A DNA stretch of 64,000 bases from UBA2638 sp046293135 (GCA_046293135.1 JBKBPR010000003.1:62001-126000), one strand, 5' to 3'. Shown: positions 41,545-51,196, counted from the stretch's first letter. A program made the numbers and translations. The notes: a model not told the origin generated them from the letters alone.

Positions 41545-43035
41545 ATGACCATGATGACGAAAAGATTAAACGCTACTTTGCTGCGAGTCCTGTTTCTGGT
41601 CTTGATGGTTTTGTGCGCCATGGTGGCAATGCCCCATATAAACGCCTTTGCTGCGAAGGGCGATGTTGTGTCCGTTGTTGCTGCACAAAAAGCGCCTTTG
41701 CGTATTACGCTCGGTAAGGCTGAGCTTGTGCAGGTTGCAGGCAATGTTTCCGATATTCTGGTTGCGGATTCCTCTGTTGTGGATGTGCAGGCCGTGCAAT
41801 CGAACCGCCTTTATGTTGTCGGTTTGGCGGTCGGGGATACCAATATCATCGCGCTGGATGAGCGCGGCAATGTGATTGACCGGATTGATGTCCATGTGAC
41901 TTACGACCTTAAGGCGATCAATGCGCTGGTCAAGGAAATGTACCCTGATGAAGAGGTGCGCATCAATGTAATCCGCGATCAGATTTTGATGACGGGTAAG
42001 GTCAGCAATCCTGAAACGGCCTCCAAGATTACAAATATCGTTGGGCGTTACGCTGGAGATTTAAGCGGAAACCGTGGTGGGGCTGCGGATGATTTGGTAA
42101 CGAATTTGCTGGAAGTGCGCGGCGAGCAGCAAGTCATGCTGCAAGTCAAAGTTCTTGAAGCCAAGCGCAATTTTATTCGTGATTTGGGTATTGCGACGGT
42201 GGCGAATAATCCGAATGAAAACGTCGGTGACACCATATTTGGTGGTCTGCTGCCTTCGAGTGTGCGCGGTGGTCAGGCGTCTTTATCTACGGGGATTGGT
42301 GCGGGGCTGGCCTTGCCAAACGATCCAGCGGCCAGATTCCGTATCTTGTCCGATAGCGGTATTTTGGGGATCGGGATGCTGGGCGGCTTTATTGATGCGC
42401 TGGAGCGTGAGGATCTTGTCACTGTATTGGCTGAGCCGAATTTGACAGCGATCTCTGGTCAGCAAGCCGGATTTTTGGCGGGGGGGGAGTTTCCAATTCC
42501 CGTTGGCCGCGATCAGGTCGGCAATATCGTTATTGAATACCGCGAGTTCGGGGTGTCATTGAATTTCAGACCTGTTGTGATGTCGAGTGATCGGATCAGC
42601 TTGCAGCTCAACACCGAAGTATCATCGCTTGATTTTGTGAATTCAGTCGGAGCGGGTGATTTGATTATTCCGGGCTTGGATGTGCGCCGCGCCGAAACCA
42701 CGATCGAGATACCAAGCGGCGGTTCTTTGATGATTGCCGGATTGTTGCAATCAAATGCGGTTGAGGGGCTTTCAGGGCTGCCCGGTATTCGCAAAACACC
42801 GATCTTGGGTGATTTGATTTCCTCCAAAAGCTTTAGCCGCAATGAAACAGAGCTGGTGGTGATGATCTCGGCCTATCTGGTCGAGCCGTTTGCGGATAGA
42901 AACCGCGCAGACCGCGTGCCAAAGCAGGAAGACAATCATCTGGCCAAAACATTCGCAGCCAATATCCGCCGCCAGTTTTCGGTTGATGATAGCGTCTTTG
43001 CCTATGATGAAAGATTCGGATATCTGCTGGATTAA
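41545..43035 (+). CDS. cpaC: Tad pilus secretin CpaC (RcpA)
   Basis: A 496-residue outer-membrane secretin with a signal peptide ending about INAFA, the pilus N-terminal domain (APLRITLGKAELVQVAGNVS, about 50-120), a BON-like middle part and the C-terminal secretin beta domain (VTVLAEPNLTAISGQQAGFL, FGVSLNFRPVV, then PGLDVRRAETTIEIPSGGSL). It forms the channel through which the Flp fibre crosses the outer membrane. A short Gly/Ser region with GGLLPSSVRGG lies in the gate area. Confidence 0.94.
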   Translation: MTMMTKRLNATLLRVLFLVLMVLCAMVAMPHINAFAAKGDVVSVVAAQKAPLRITLGKAELVQVAGNVSDILVADSSVVDVQAVQSNRLYVVGLAVGDTNIIALDERGNVIDRIDVHVTYDLKAINALVKEMYPDEEVRINVIRDQILMTGKVSNPETASKITNIVGRYAGDLSGNRGGAADDLVTNLLEVRGEQQVMLQVKVLEAKRNFIRDLGIATVANNPNENVGDTIFGGLLPSSVRGGQASLSTGIGAGLALPNDPAARFRILSDSGILGIGMLGGFIDALEREDLVTVLAEPNLTAISGQQAGFLAGGEFPIPVGRDQVGNIVIEYREFGVSLNFRPVVMSSDRISLQLNTEVSSLDFVNSVGAGDLIIPGLDVRRAETTIEIPSGGSLMIAGLLQSNAVEGLSGLPGIRKTPILGDLISSKSFSRNETELVVMISAYLVEPFADRNRADRVPKQEDNHLAKTFAANIRRQFSVDDSVFAYDERFGYLLD

Positions 43036-43052
43036 CGAGAGGTTTTTTTAAA

Positions 43053-43718
43053 ATGGTTTTTGTTTCGCGCAATATTTCATCACGGAAAGGTATGAAAATC
43101 GCTTTGGCGGTTGTCATGTGCCTTGGGATTACCTCTTGTGGCCGGATGTATCAAGAGGGCACAATTTCCCCGAACCGCGTTCAGGTGGCGCAGGAAAATT
43201 ATGCGCAGGAATTTGATGTAAGCGGTAGCTATGCCGCGCAGGTGCAATCGGTTTCCTCTCATTATCGTCGCCATGGTGATGGAACGCTCGGGCTGACAGT
43301 GGCCTATAACCCGAATATGCGCGGGCAGGGCGCAATGGAGGCCACGCAAAAGGCTGCTGAAATTGCCAATAAGCTGCGCTCGTATGGTGTGCGTGATATT
43401 GAGATCGATATTCTGCCCGTGGCTGATTTGTCCGCTATGCGCGCTCTAGTAACCTATACGTCTTTTAACGCTCTGCCGCCCAAGGACTGCACGATGTTAT
43501 CGGGCTATAATGACCGCGATGTAAAGACTGATATGGACTATAAAATGGGCTGTACGGTTGAAACGATTATGGCCAAGCAGATTTCCAGACCGGCTGATTT
43601 GATGGGGCGCGAGCTTGAGCGTACACACACGGATGCGCGCGGTGTCAGCAATCAGGTCGATGAGGTTAGAACAGGCGCTAGAAACAGCTCTTTGGGCGGA
43701 GAGTCGACAACGCGTTAA
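43053..43718 (+). CDS. cpaD: Pilus assembly lipoprotein CpaD
   Basis: A 221-residue lipoprotein with lipobox GITSC at about residue 29 (the ATG at MKIALAVVMCLG is a plausible alternative start). The CpaD domain follows with LGLTVAYNPNMRGQGAMEAT and VRDIEIDILPV, then YTSFNALPPKDC and MGCTVETIMAKQISRPADLM, which is the most conserved family segment. CpaD acts as a secretin helper. It is located between cpaC and cpaE as in Caulobacter. Confidence 0.9.
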   Translation: MVFVSRNISSRKGMKIALAVVMCLGITSCGRMYQEGTISPNRVQVAQENYAQEFDVSGSYAAQVQSVSSHYRRHGDGTLGLTVAYNPNMRGQGAMEATQKAAEIANKLRSYGVRDIEIDILPVADLSAMRALVTYTSFNALPPKDCTMLSGYNDRDVKTDMDYKMGCTVETIMAKQISRPADLMGRELERTHTDARGVSNQVDEVRTGARNSSLGGESTTR

Positions 43719-43839
43719 TCTTGCTTTTAAAGCTTCTAAGAGCAAGGTTTCGTTAACGAATCTGCTATATTATTCTAACTGGGTTTTTGTTTTTCCGCTC
43801 AGGGCTAAGAATAAGCCGCAAAAAGGATATATATTTCAT

Positions 43840-45093
43840 ATGAGTGACGCAGATTTTCAAACAACGGATACGCTCCTGCCGCAATCGGCGGTTTATGTGT
43901 TCAGCAATGATACGCAAACCTTGAGCGCTGCCGAAAGCCTGAAGGGTGACTGGCGCTTCGGGCGGGTTAAGGTCAAGGCCGAAAAGGGCGATGTTGACTC
44001 TGCGATTGCCTTTTTTGCCGAATATCAATCGCCAGATGTTTTGATTGTGCAAACCGATGTTATTGATGACGGTTTTGTTGCCAAGCTGGAAGAGCTGGCC
44101 GGAAATTGCGATGAGGGCACAGAAGCCGTTGTGATCGGCCCTGATAACGATGTTTATCTTTACCGCAAGCTGATTGATATGGGCGTGAGTGATTATCTGG
44201 TAAAGCCTGTTTCCGCCGAAATGCTCAGCGAAGTGATCGCCCGTACGCTTATTCAGCAGCATGGGATTTCCGGCTCTAAACTGGTTGCTTTTATCGGGGC
44301 AAAGGGCGGGGTCGGTGCATCAACGATTGCCCGTTCGGTTGGCTGGATTTTGTCTGAAGAACTGGAAGCAAAACTGCTTTTGATTGATGCTTCGGGTGGG
44401 TGGTCGGCCAATCCTGTGGGGATTGGCTTTGAGCCGTCAACGCGCTTTAGTGAGGCGGTTAAGGCGGCAGAGAGAAACGATCAGGACTCTCTTAAACGCA
44501 TGATCTATCAAGCTTCCGAGCGTTTCTCGGTTTTGGCGAGCGGCGGCGATGTCATGCTTGAAACGCCGATGACCCGCGAGAAATTTGAAAGCCTGCTCGA
44601 AGTCTTTATGGTGAAAAACCCCGTTGTCTTTGTCGATGTATCGGGCGCAGTGCCAGAAGTGCAAAAAATGGTTTTGGCACGGGCGCATAAAATTGTGCTG
44701 GTCTCGAACGCCACAGTATCATGTTTGCGTCTGGCGCGTTCGCTCGCCCAAGAGATTAAGGACATTCGCGGCGGTGATGCCGATGATATCGCCCTCACAA
44801 TCAATATGAGCGGCTTTGCGGCCTCCTATGAAATGCCCAAGGGCGATATTCAAACCGCCATGGAAATGCCGATTGCCGCAATTGTGCCTTATGAGCCGAA
44901 ACTATTCGTGCAGATGGAAAGCGAAGGCGCTCCATGTTTTAAAGAAAAGGGCTTTAAGGATATTCAAGATAACGTGCTATTGCCGTTTATTGAAAAAGCC
45001 TTAGGCTTTACCCGCAGCGATAAAGCCGCCTCCGCCAATGATGACGGGCGCACAATTTTTTCCGGCTTGCTCGGCAAGTTGGCGAAGAAATAA
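43840..45093 (+). CDS. cpaE: Pilus localisation ATPase CpaE (TadZ)
   Basis: Start at MSDADFQTTDTLLPQ with AAGGA about 12 bases upstream; an earlier long frame crosses the end of cpaD. The 417-residue protein has an N-terminal receiver-like domain without the usual phosphoacceptor pocket (IVQTDVIDDGF) and a C-terminal ParA/MinD-like ATPase with deviant Walker A KGGVGAST. CpaE places the pilus machine at the cell pole. Sixteen bases separate it from cpaF. Confidence 0.92.
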   Translation: MSDADFQTTDTLLPQSAVYVFSNDTQTLSAAESLKGDWRFGRVKVKAEKGDVDSAIAFFAEYQSPDVLIVQTDVIDDGFVAKLEELAGNCDEGTEAVVIGPDNDVYLYRKLIDMGVSDYLVKPVSAEMLSEVIARTLIQQHGISGSKLVAFIGAKGGVGASTIARSVGWILSEELEAKLLLIDASGGWSANPVGIGFEPSTRFSEAVKAAERNDQDSLKRMIYQASERFSVLASGGDVMLETPMTREKFESLLEVFMVKNPVVFVDVSGAVPEVQKMVLARAHKIVLVSNATVSCLRLARSLAQEIKDIRGGDADDIALTINMSGFAASYEMPKGDIQTAMEMPIAAIVPYEPKLFVQMESEGAPCFKEKGFKDIQDNVLLPFIEKALGFTRSDKAASANDDGRTIFSGLLGKLAKK

Positions 45094-45109
45094 GCGAGGA
45101 TAGGCGGCG

Positions 45110-46834
45110 ATGTTCGGCAAAAAACAATCTGATGGAAAATCACCGCAAAAAAAACCTCCTGTCATTGAGGGGGAGAGCGCCGCGCCGCAGAAAAAAACAC
45201 CGCCTCTGGACTCTAAAGCGCCCGCTGTGAGTATTTCCGCATCACCCGCAGCGAAAAAACCTGTTAGGGCGCAAGAGGACAATTCAATTTCCATCCCTGA
45301 GGATTTAGAACGCGACTCCCCTGAAGCCCTCGCCGGATTGGGGGCGGCGCTGAATGATCTGGAGGATGTCGATACGGATAATATCCGCTTTGAGGATGAT
45401 GACGGATTTGATGTGCCGAAAAAGAAAACTACCCCGAGCGTTGAAGGAAAAAAAGAAAAACGTCCGCCAAAAGTTTCCCTTGATGAAGCTATGTTCGGGG
45501 AGGGCGCAGATGGTCATGAGGATGGCGGCAGCTCTGAACCCTCGGCCAGTGACAATATTACGACATTGCGTTTGCAGCGTGCGCGCAATCGGATATGGCT
45601 TGATTTGCGTGACGGGATTGATCTGAAAGCGCTAGCGCGTATGGATGCGAAGGCCGCGCGGGATGAGGTGCAATCCGCTGTTGAGGAAATCGCCCGTTTC
45701 CGTAATCTCGATCTGACCCCTGCGGAGCTGCAATCAATCGCCAAGGAATGCGCCGATGATATGCTTGGCTTTGGCCCGCTGGAGGAGCTTTTGGCGCGGG
45801 ATGATATTGCCGATATCATGATTAACGGCCCTGATACGACCTATATCGAGGTTGGCGGAAAAATCGAGCGGGCGCATATCGCCTTTCGTGACAATCAGCA
45901 TTTGACAACGATCTGTCAGCGGATTGTCGGCGCGATTGGCCGCCGTGTTGATGAAGCCTCACCGATTTGTGATGCGCGCTTGCCGGATGGCTCGCGTGTG
46001 AACGTTATTATTCCGCCGCTGGCCGTTGACGGGGCGTGCATGACAATCCGTAAATTCACCAAGGAAAAACTGACACTCGATAAGCTGGTGGAATTCGGCT
46101 CTATGACCCCATCCTGCGCCAAGTTGATTATGGCGATTGGGCGCAGCCGCGTGAATGTTTTGGTGTCGGGCGGTACGGGGTCGGGGAAAACGACGATGCT
46201 CAATTGCCTGACGCGTTATATTGAATCCGGTGAGCGGATTATCACCTGCGAAGATGCTTGTGAATTGCAGCTACAGCAGCCACACGTCGTGCGTCTTGAA
46301 ACGCGTCCGCCCAATCTTGAAGGCGTTGGTGAGGTTACGATGCGCGATCTGGTCAAGAACTGTCTGCGTATGCGCCCTGAACGGATTATTGTCGGTGAGG
46401 TGCGTGGGCCCGAAGCGTTCGATTTGCTACAGGCGATGAATACGGGTCACGATGGCTCTATGGGTACGGTTCACGCCAACAACCCGCGTGAGGCGCTCTC
46501 GCGTATGGAAAACATGATCGCCATGGGCGGCCTGAACTTGCCGCAAAAGGCGGTGCGTGAACAGATTGCAGGCGCGGTGCAAGTGATTATTCAGGTGCAG
46601 CGCTTGCGCGACGGTTCACGGAAAACCACGCATGTCACGGAGATTACAGGCATGGAGGGCGAGGTTGTTACGATGCAGGATCTCTTCGTTCTTGAGATTG
46701 AGGGCGAGGACGAGGACGGAAAGTTGATTACCCGTCACAAATCAACGGGATTGCGCCCGAAATTCTTTGATAAGGCGCGGCAATTCAATGTGCATGATTA
46801 TGTGCTTGATGCGATGGAAGAGGCCTATGGCTGA
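45110..46834 (+). CDS. cpaF: Pilus motor ATPase CpaF (TadA)
   Basis: A 574-residue secretion ATPase of the GspE/VirB11 superfamily. A ~140-residue disordered, Lys/Pro-rich leader precedes the core, longer than usual. Then come DIADIMINGPDTTYIEVGGK, Walker A VSGGTGSGKTTML, the Asp box ACELQLQQPHVVRLETRP, Walker B RIIVGEVRGPEA and the His box GHDGSMGTVHANNPREAL. It powers both assembly and retraction of Flp pili. The stop codon shares one base with the tadB start. Confidence 0.95.
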   Translation: MFGKKQSDGKSPQKKPPVIEGESAAPQKKTPPLDSKAPAVSISASPAAKKPVRAQEDNSISIPEDLERDSPEALAGLGAALNDLEDVDTDNIRFEDDDGFDVPKKKTTPSVEGKKEKRPPKVSLDEAMFGEGADGHEDGGSSEPSASDNITTLRLQRARNRIWLDLRDGIDLKALARMDAKAARDEVQSAVEEIARFRNLDLTPAELQSIAKECADDMLGFGPLEELLARDDIADIMINGPDTTYIEVGGKIERAHIAFRDNQHLTTICQRIVGAIGRRVDEASPICDARLPDGSRVNVIIPPLAVDGACMTIRKFTKEKLTLDKLVEFGSMTPSCAKLIMAIGRSRVNVLVSGGTGSGKTTMLNCLTRYIESGERIITCEDACELQLQQPHVVRLETRPPNLEGVGEVTMRDLVKNCLRMRPERIIVGEVRGPEAFDLLQAMNTGHDGSMGTVHANNPREALSRMENMIAMGGLNLPQKAVREQIAGAVQVIIQVQRLRDGSRKTTHVTEITGMEGEVVTMQDLFVLEIEGEDEDGKLITRHKSTGLRPKFFDKARQFNVHDYVLDAMEEAYG

Positions 46835-47823
46835 TGAATCCGATTGCAATTCTCATCGCTCTTATTGTCTTGATTTTGATCGCCACCGTTGCGGCGCTGG
46901 TGATGACGAATCAGGAAAAATCCCGCAAGGCCAAGGCTCTGTCGATTATCACGGGGCGTAATCCGCAGGATTTTTCCAAGAAAAATGATAAGGACGAGTA
47001 TAATAAACGCCGCGCCGAGATTGCCAAAAAGCTTAAAGAATCCAAAGACGAAGCCGAGCTTGGCAAAAAGGGCAAGAAAAAGCGCACGATTTCTCTGATG
47101 ATTGAGCAGGCGGGGCTGGGGATATCGGTTAAGCAGTTCTGGATTTTCTCTGTTATCTCAATGGCTGTTGTGCTGCTGATCGGAAAGATGTTTTCCGTCT
47201 CGCCGCTGATGATGTGTGTGATGGCGATTATCGGTCTTTTGGGCGTGCCGAAATTTGTGATGCACCGCCTGACCCAAAAGCGCCAGAAAAACTTCCTGCA
47301 AGAATTTCCCGACGCGCTGGAAGCTATGGTGCGCCTTCTAAAAGCGGGTATGCCTGTATCCGAGGCGGTGTCGATGATCTCTCGCGAATTTGAAGGGCCT
47401 GTGGGCGATGAAATGATGCGGATATATGATAAGCAGAAAATCGGCGTACCGCTTTATGAGGCGGCGCAAGAAGCTACGCGCAGGATGCCACTCCCCGAAA
47501 TGCAGATGTTCGCAACGGGGCTGACCATTCAGGCGCAAACGGGATCGAGCCTTTCGGAAGTCCTGATGAATTTGGCGGGGGTCATTCGCGCAAGATTTCG
47601 CCTGAAGCGCAAGATTAAAGCGCTTTCCTCCGAAGCCATCGCATCGGCCTCGATTATCGGCGCTTTGCCTGTTGTGGTGACCTTGGGGTTATGGTTCGTC
47701 AACCGTGATTACATCGAGGTTTTGTTTACTGATCCATTCGGAAAAATCCTGATGGCGGGCGCGGTTATCTGGGCTGGGCTAGGTATTTTTGTGATGAAAA
47801 TCATGATTAATTTTAAAGTTTAA
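46834..47823 (+). CDS. tadB: Tad inner-membrane platform protein TadB
   Basis: A 329-residue type II secretion F-domain protein. One N-terminal membrane segment (AILIALIVLILIATVAALV), a basic cytoplasmic section, two central segments and a C-terminal pair surround the T2SSF domain (FPDALEAMVRLLKAGMPVSE, FATGLTIQAQTGSSLSEVL). With TadC it forms the inner-membrane base that the CpaF motor acts on. Coupled to cpaF by a one-base TGATG overlap. Confidence 0.93.
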   Translation: MNPIAILIALIVLILIATVAALVMTNQEKSRKAKALSIITGRNPQDFSKKNDKDEYNKRRAEIAKKLKESKDEAELGKKGKKKRTISLMIEQAGLGISVKQFWIFSVISMAVVLLIGKMFSVSPLMMCVMAIIGLLGVPKFVMHRLTQKRQKNFLQEFPDALEAMVRLLKAGMPVSEAVSMISREFEGPVGDEMMRIYDKQKIGVPLYEAAQEATRRMPLPEMQMFATGLTIQAQTGSSLSEVLMNLAGVIRARFRLKRKIKALSSEAIASASIIGALPVVVTLGLWFVNRDYIEVLFTDPFGKILMAGAVIWAGLGIFVMKIMINFKV

Positions 47824-47864
47824 CGGGCGTGAAAAAATATAAAAAATAGCGAAAGGAGCGCACA

Positions 47865-48830
47865 ATGTTCGGCGCAAATGATGAAATCCTGATTACCCTT
47901 TTTGCCTCCCTTTTGGCGGCGATTTCTTTTGCCGCGTTTGCGCTGCCGTTCTTGAACAAGACCGAGAAAAAAGAGCGTTATCTGAACGTGATTGAAAAGC
48001 GCCGCAAGGCTCTGTTCGAAGCTTCTAAGAATGATATGAACAAAAAGAAATCCTCTGATGCCGGGTTGAGCGCGCAAGAGAGCGTTGCGATGATGTTCAA
48101 GGTGCAGGAGATGACCGGAAAAATGGGGGAGCGTGTGCGCGATAAATTGCTGCAGGCCGGTTACCGTAACCCGAAAGCGCCGTTTAAATTTCTGCTCGCA
48201 AAAATTATTGTTCCGGTGTTTTTGTTCCTGATTGCGCTGATGTTTATGTCGGGTGTAGAAAAGGAAATGTCCGGCGTTATGCAGCTCTTGATTTTCGGTA
48301 CGGCGATTTTATTCGGCTTTAAACTGCCTGATATTCTGGTTGAAAACCAGCGCCAGAAACGCCAGATGGAGATCAATCTGAGCTTTCCTGACTCGCTGGA
48401 TATGATGCTGATTTGTGTGCAAGGCGGGATCGGGCTGGAGCAAACGGTTGATCGTGTCGCCATGGAAATTGCCGAGCATTCCGAAGTTCTGGCCGAGGAG
48501 CTTGGCATTTTAAGTGCGGAAATGGCGATGCTCAATGACCGCCGCAAGGCGCTGCAGGATTTCGCGCGTCGCGTCGGTAGTGGGGCTGCCAAAAGCTTCG
48601 CCACAGCGCTCATTCAGGCCGAACAATACGGAACATCGGTGTCACAGGCCATGCGCGTGATGTCCGAAGAACTGCGCGATATGCGTATGGCCGCCGCGGA
48701 GCAAAAGGCCGCTGCGCTTCCGCCGAAGCTGACCGTGCCGATGATTTTGTTTTTCCTGCCCGCGCTTTTTATCGTCATCTTAGGCCCTGCAGGGATACAG
48801 GCCTCCGCCGCGGGCGTTGGCGGCGGTTAG
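47865..48830 (+). CDS. tadC: Tad inner-membrane platform protein TadC
   Basis: A 321-residue T2SSF-domain membrane protein, the paralogue of TadB. Landmarks are FPDSLDMMLICVQGGIGLEQ and FATALIQAEQYGTSVSQAM, with ALPPKLTVPMILFFLPALFI as the final membrane segment. GAAAGGAG precedes the ATG. Last of the core assembly genes on this strand. Confidence 0.93.
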   Translation: MFGANDEILITLFASLLAAISFAAFALPFLNKTEKKERYLNVIEKRRKALFEASKNDMNKKKSSDAGLSAQESVAMMFKVQEMTGKMGERVRDKLLQAGYRNPKAPFKFLLAKIIVPVFLFLIALMFMSGVEKEMSGVMQLLIFGTAILFGFKLPDILVENQRQKRQMEINLSFPDSLDMMLICVQGGIGLEQTVDRVAMEIAEHSEVLAEELGILSAEMAMLNDRRKALQDFARRVGSGAAKSFATALIQAEQYGTSVSQAMRVMSEELRDMRMAAAEQKAAALPPKLTVPMILFFLPALFIVILGPAGIQASAAGVGGG

Positions 48831-48901
48831 GTAGTCAGTTGACATAGATTTTTATATGGTTATTGTTCTTTCTAATAAAAATTTATTAGGGAGTATATTT
48901 T

Positions 48902-49522
48902 ATGAACAGATTGCTTAATGGTTTTGCCGCTGCGGCTATGAGTGCTGCCGTAGCCTCGGCGTCAATTGCAAACGCACAAGATGTTTCAAGCGATAATAAT
49001 ACTGCAAGGCAACCAAATAGTGTTGTTGTTGATCCGGTTATGAATACGGATTTATTCATTTTTGAAAATCAGCGCTCTGGTAATGCTATAACAGTCTATC
49101 GTTCCTCTTATGATCATGCCGCCGAGGTCGTGTGTGAATGGGAAGCCGAAGCTGTTATCACAGACCAAAAAATAGGTGATGTGACTTTGAATTTTCTAAA
49201 TTGTGGTGCTTCTGATGCTCCTGTCTGGGCGGGGCAACCTCGAGAACTAAGTTTGAATGATGTATTTGTTAATCCTCGTCATGACCTGTTGTTTGATTTG
49301 GACTCTCAGCTGGTTACAGAGTTGTCTCAAAATGGGCCGAATGGATTGGATGTCGTTAGCGAGTATCGCCGAGAGTGGGATTTTGTATCCGGTCGGGTTT
49401 GCTTATCCGCAAGCGAAGGTCTTGTGAACGAGGCGCCTTATCTTGAGCAAGATAAAGGTTGTTATAATATTCCTGATAATGACCATACGCGCGATTTGCG
49501 ACTGATATTGGATATTCAATAA
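48902..49522 (+). CDS. Secreted protein of unknown function
   Basis: A 206-residue protein with a clear signal peptide (GFAAAAMSAAVASASIANAQ) and no membrane segment afterwards. It has five cysteines (VVCEWEAEAV, LNFLNCGASD, GRVCLSASEG, QDKGCYNIP among them), possibly disulphide-bonded, and an acidic composition. AGGGAG lies before the ATG. I do not recognise a family. Its place directly behind tadC and ahead of a terminator suggests a surface role linked to the pilus, but this is only positional. Confidence 0.65.
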   Translation: MNRLLNGFAAAAMSAAVASASIANAQDVSSDNNTARQPNSVVVDPVMNTDLFIFENQRSGNAITVYRSSYDHAAEVVCEWEAEAVITDQKIGDVTLNFLNCGASDAPVWAGQPRELSLNDVFVNPRHDLLFDLDSQLVTELSQNGPNGLDVVSEYRREWDFVSGRVCLSASEGLVNEAPYLEQDKGCYNIPDNDHTRDLRLILDIQ

Positions 49523-49541
49523 CTTCACCAGCAATAGATCC

Positions 49542-49575
49542 AAAAAATCAGCCTCGATATGTGGCTGGTTTTTTT
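49542..49575. terminator. Bidirectional terminator between convergent genes
   Basis: AAAAAATCAGCC / GGCTGGTTTTTTT stem with a 9-base loop. A/T tracts on both sides serve the tadC-side operon and the convergent TPR gene. Confidence 0.8.
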
Positions 49576-49593
49576 GTTTTTTTAGATCGCTAT

Positions 49594-50349
49594 CTAGCTC
49601 TGCAGGGGCTTTTTCGGCGGTATGATGTTTATATCACCTGAGCCAGCCTCGTTACGACGCGCCCTTTGCGGTGTACCCTCTTGCAGCGTGGTCACAATTC
49701 TAAGATTACGCTCAATATCCATGCGGTGTGGGGCGATGGATTTCGCTTTTTGCAGGATTTCAACTGCCTCATCAACATAGCCCTGTGTCGCCAGATTGAG
49801 CGCGAGATTGTTCATGATCGCTGTCGGGTCGCCGTCCCAATATTCCAGAGCCTTGCGATAGGCGCGCTCGCCCTCTTCATGCATACCCTGCGCATCGAGC
49901 GCTATACCCAAATGTTGGAAAGCCGTGTGGTTTTGCGGGTCGTCGCGAATAACCTGTTTGGAGAAATCCTCGGCAACGGTGTAATTGCCCAAGGCTAACT
50001 GAATGGCGGCGAATTCATTCTTCGCAGCATTGGAAGCATCTTCGCGGCGGGCAAATGGAGCAGCGACCATCGAGGCGCGGTTGAGATACTGCATCTCGCG
50101 CAAGGCGCGGGCATATTCAATGGCGAGGTTTTCATCATTGCTGTTGCGGCGATAGCGGTTTTCTAAAATAGCCAAGCTTTGCTCGGTATGTCCCTGACTG
50201 GATGCTGTTCCGGCCATGCGCTCTAATACGTTGTCGATTTGCGCTGTGTGGTCGTTTGAACCGGTGCCTGAACCTGTTGTTTGACACGCAGCCAAAGCGA
50301 TACAGCTGGCACTAAGTAAGATCAAGTTTGAAAATTTTATTTTGGTCAT
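49594..50349 (-). CDS. tadD: TadD-like TPR lipoprotein
   Basis: Start at MTKIKFSNLILLSASCIAL; 13 earlier in-frame residues lack support. Lipobox ALAAC at about residue 21. The 251-residue product then has several TPR-type helices (LAILENRYRRNSNDENLAIE, NHTAFQHLGIALDAQGMHEE, ALEYWDGDPTAIMNNLALNL). TadD is the TPR lipoprotein that helps the Tad secretin assemble. Position convergent to the pilus operon and upstream of a pilus N-domain gene supports this. A general TPR lipoprotein is the alternative. Confidence 0.8.
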   Translation of the reverse strand: MTKIKFSNLILLSASCIALAACQTTGSGTGSNDHTAQIDNVLERMAGTASSQGHTEQSLAILENRYRRNSNDENLAIEYARALREMQYLNRASMVAAPFARREDASNAAKNEFAAIQLALGNYTVAEDFSKQVIRDDPQNHTAFQHLGIALDAQGMHEEGERAYRKALEYWDGDPTAIMNNLALNLATQGYVDEAVEILQKAKSIAPHRMDIERNLRIVTTLQEGTPQRARRNEAGSGDINIIPPKKPLQS

Positions 50350-50396
50350 CGTGCCTCTGAGTTTAAGGGCTAACGGGTTAAAAGACAATGCAATTC

Positions 50397-51044
50397 CTAT
50401 TCATTCACGTCATTGGCAGCCGGAAGAGTGCTCGATGAGCGTGAAGAACCGCCTGCGCGAAGCGAGGTAATGCTTAAATCCATCTCGCCTTGTGCTTCTT
50501 GCGATGCGCCGCGTGATGACTCGCCTTGGTCTTGAATTTCGTGACACATATCGGGGCAGTAATATGTGCTGGTTGGTTGGCAGTCTCTGGCATTACCGCT
50601 GCACACACGGCGAATACGCATGTAATTATCAGGAGCGCTTCCGACGATGACATGACGCTGCATCAGGATATTGCCTGTTCTGTCCATGACGGTGAAGAAC
50701 GATGCGCCCTGCGCGCGCGGAACGGCAATCAGGCGATTGCCGGAGTCAGCCAGAATATTCAAATGTGCGGGGTTACCGATAATAATGCTGCCGGCTGTCC
50801 CATCCAGTTCAATTATCGTTGATTTGTCGGGCGTCAGGCGAAGTGGAGGGTGGGTAATACTATTCAGGCTTGCCGCGTTTGTGCCTTCGGGGGCGGACAT
50901 CACCGGAATATCAAGCGTTGTACTGGCGGGCATAAAATGATCTTGCGCCATGGATGTGGATTGAAGCGCGCCGAAAGCCAGAAATAAAGCTGTTAAAGCT
51001 GTAATTTTGAGGGCATATTTTTTTTGAATATTATAAAACTTCAT
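50397..51044 (-). CDS. Stand-alone pilus/secretin N-terminal-domain protein
   Basis: Start at MKFYNIQKKYALKITAL; a TTG seven codons earlier is the alternative. Signal peptide ends about STSMAQ. The central part LRLTPDKSTIIELDGTAGSI to FFTVMDRTGNILMQR is the domain found at the N-terminus of CpaC-type secretins (T2SS-T3SS pilus N), but no secretin beta domain follows. The C-terminus has four closely spaced cysteines (RRVCSGNARDCQ, YYCPDMCHEI) and a Ser/Arg-rich tail. It may act as an accessory to the tad secretin or link to its gate. Forms an operon with the downstream tadD-like gene. Confidence 0.78.
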   Translation of the reverse strand: MKFYNIQKKYALKITALTALFLAFGALQSTSMAQDHFMPASTTLDIPVMSAPEGTNAASLNSITHPPLRLTPDKSTIIELDGTAGSIIIGNPAHLNILADSGNRLIAVPRAQGASFFTVMDRTGNILMQRHVIVGSAPDNYMRIRRVCSGNARDCQPTSTYYCPDMCHEIQDQGESSRGASQEAQGEMDLSITSLRAGGSSRSSSTLPAANDVNE

Positions 51045-51138
51045 GGCGTTTCGGCTCTGTTTCAATGTGATGTCGATTGATCTGGTTATCGCTCTAGCGA
51101 GAGGGGCTTGGTCGGGCTTGTATCGAAAAGAAGGAAAG

Positions 51139-51196
51139 AAAAAGACACTATTCGCCTATTATACATTGAAATATCGTCAAAAAACAGTGTCTTTTT
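51139..51196 (-). terminator. Hairpin between the SGNH-hydrolase remnant and the pilus N-domain gene
   Basis: Inverted repeat AAAAAGACACT / AGTGTCTTTTT with a loop of about 36 bases and T tracts on both strands. It would mainly stop the minus-strand transcript of the hydrolase gene. The long loop lowers certainty. Confidence 0.5.
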
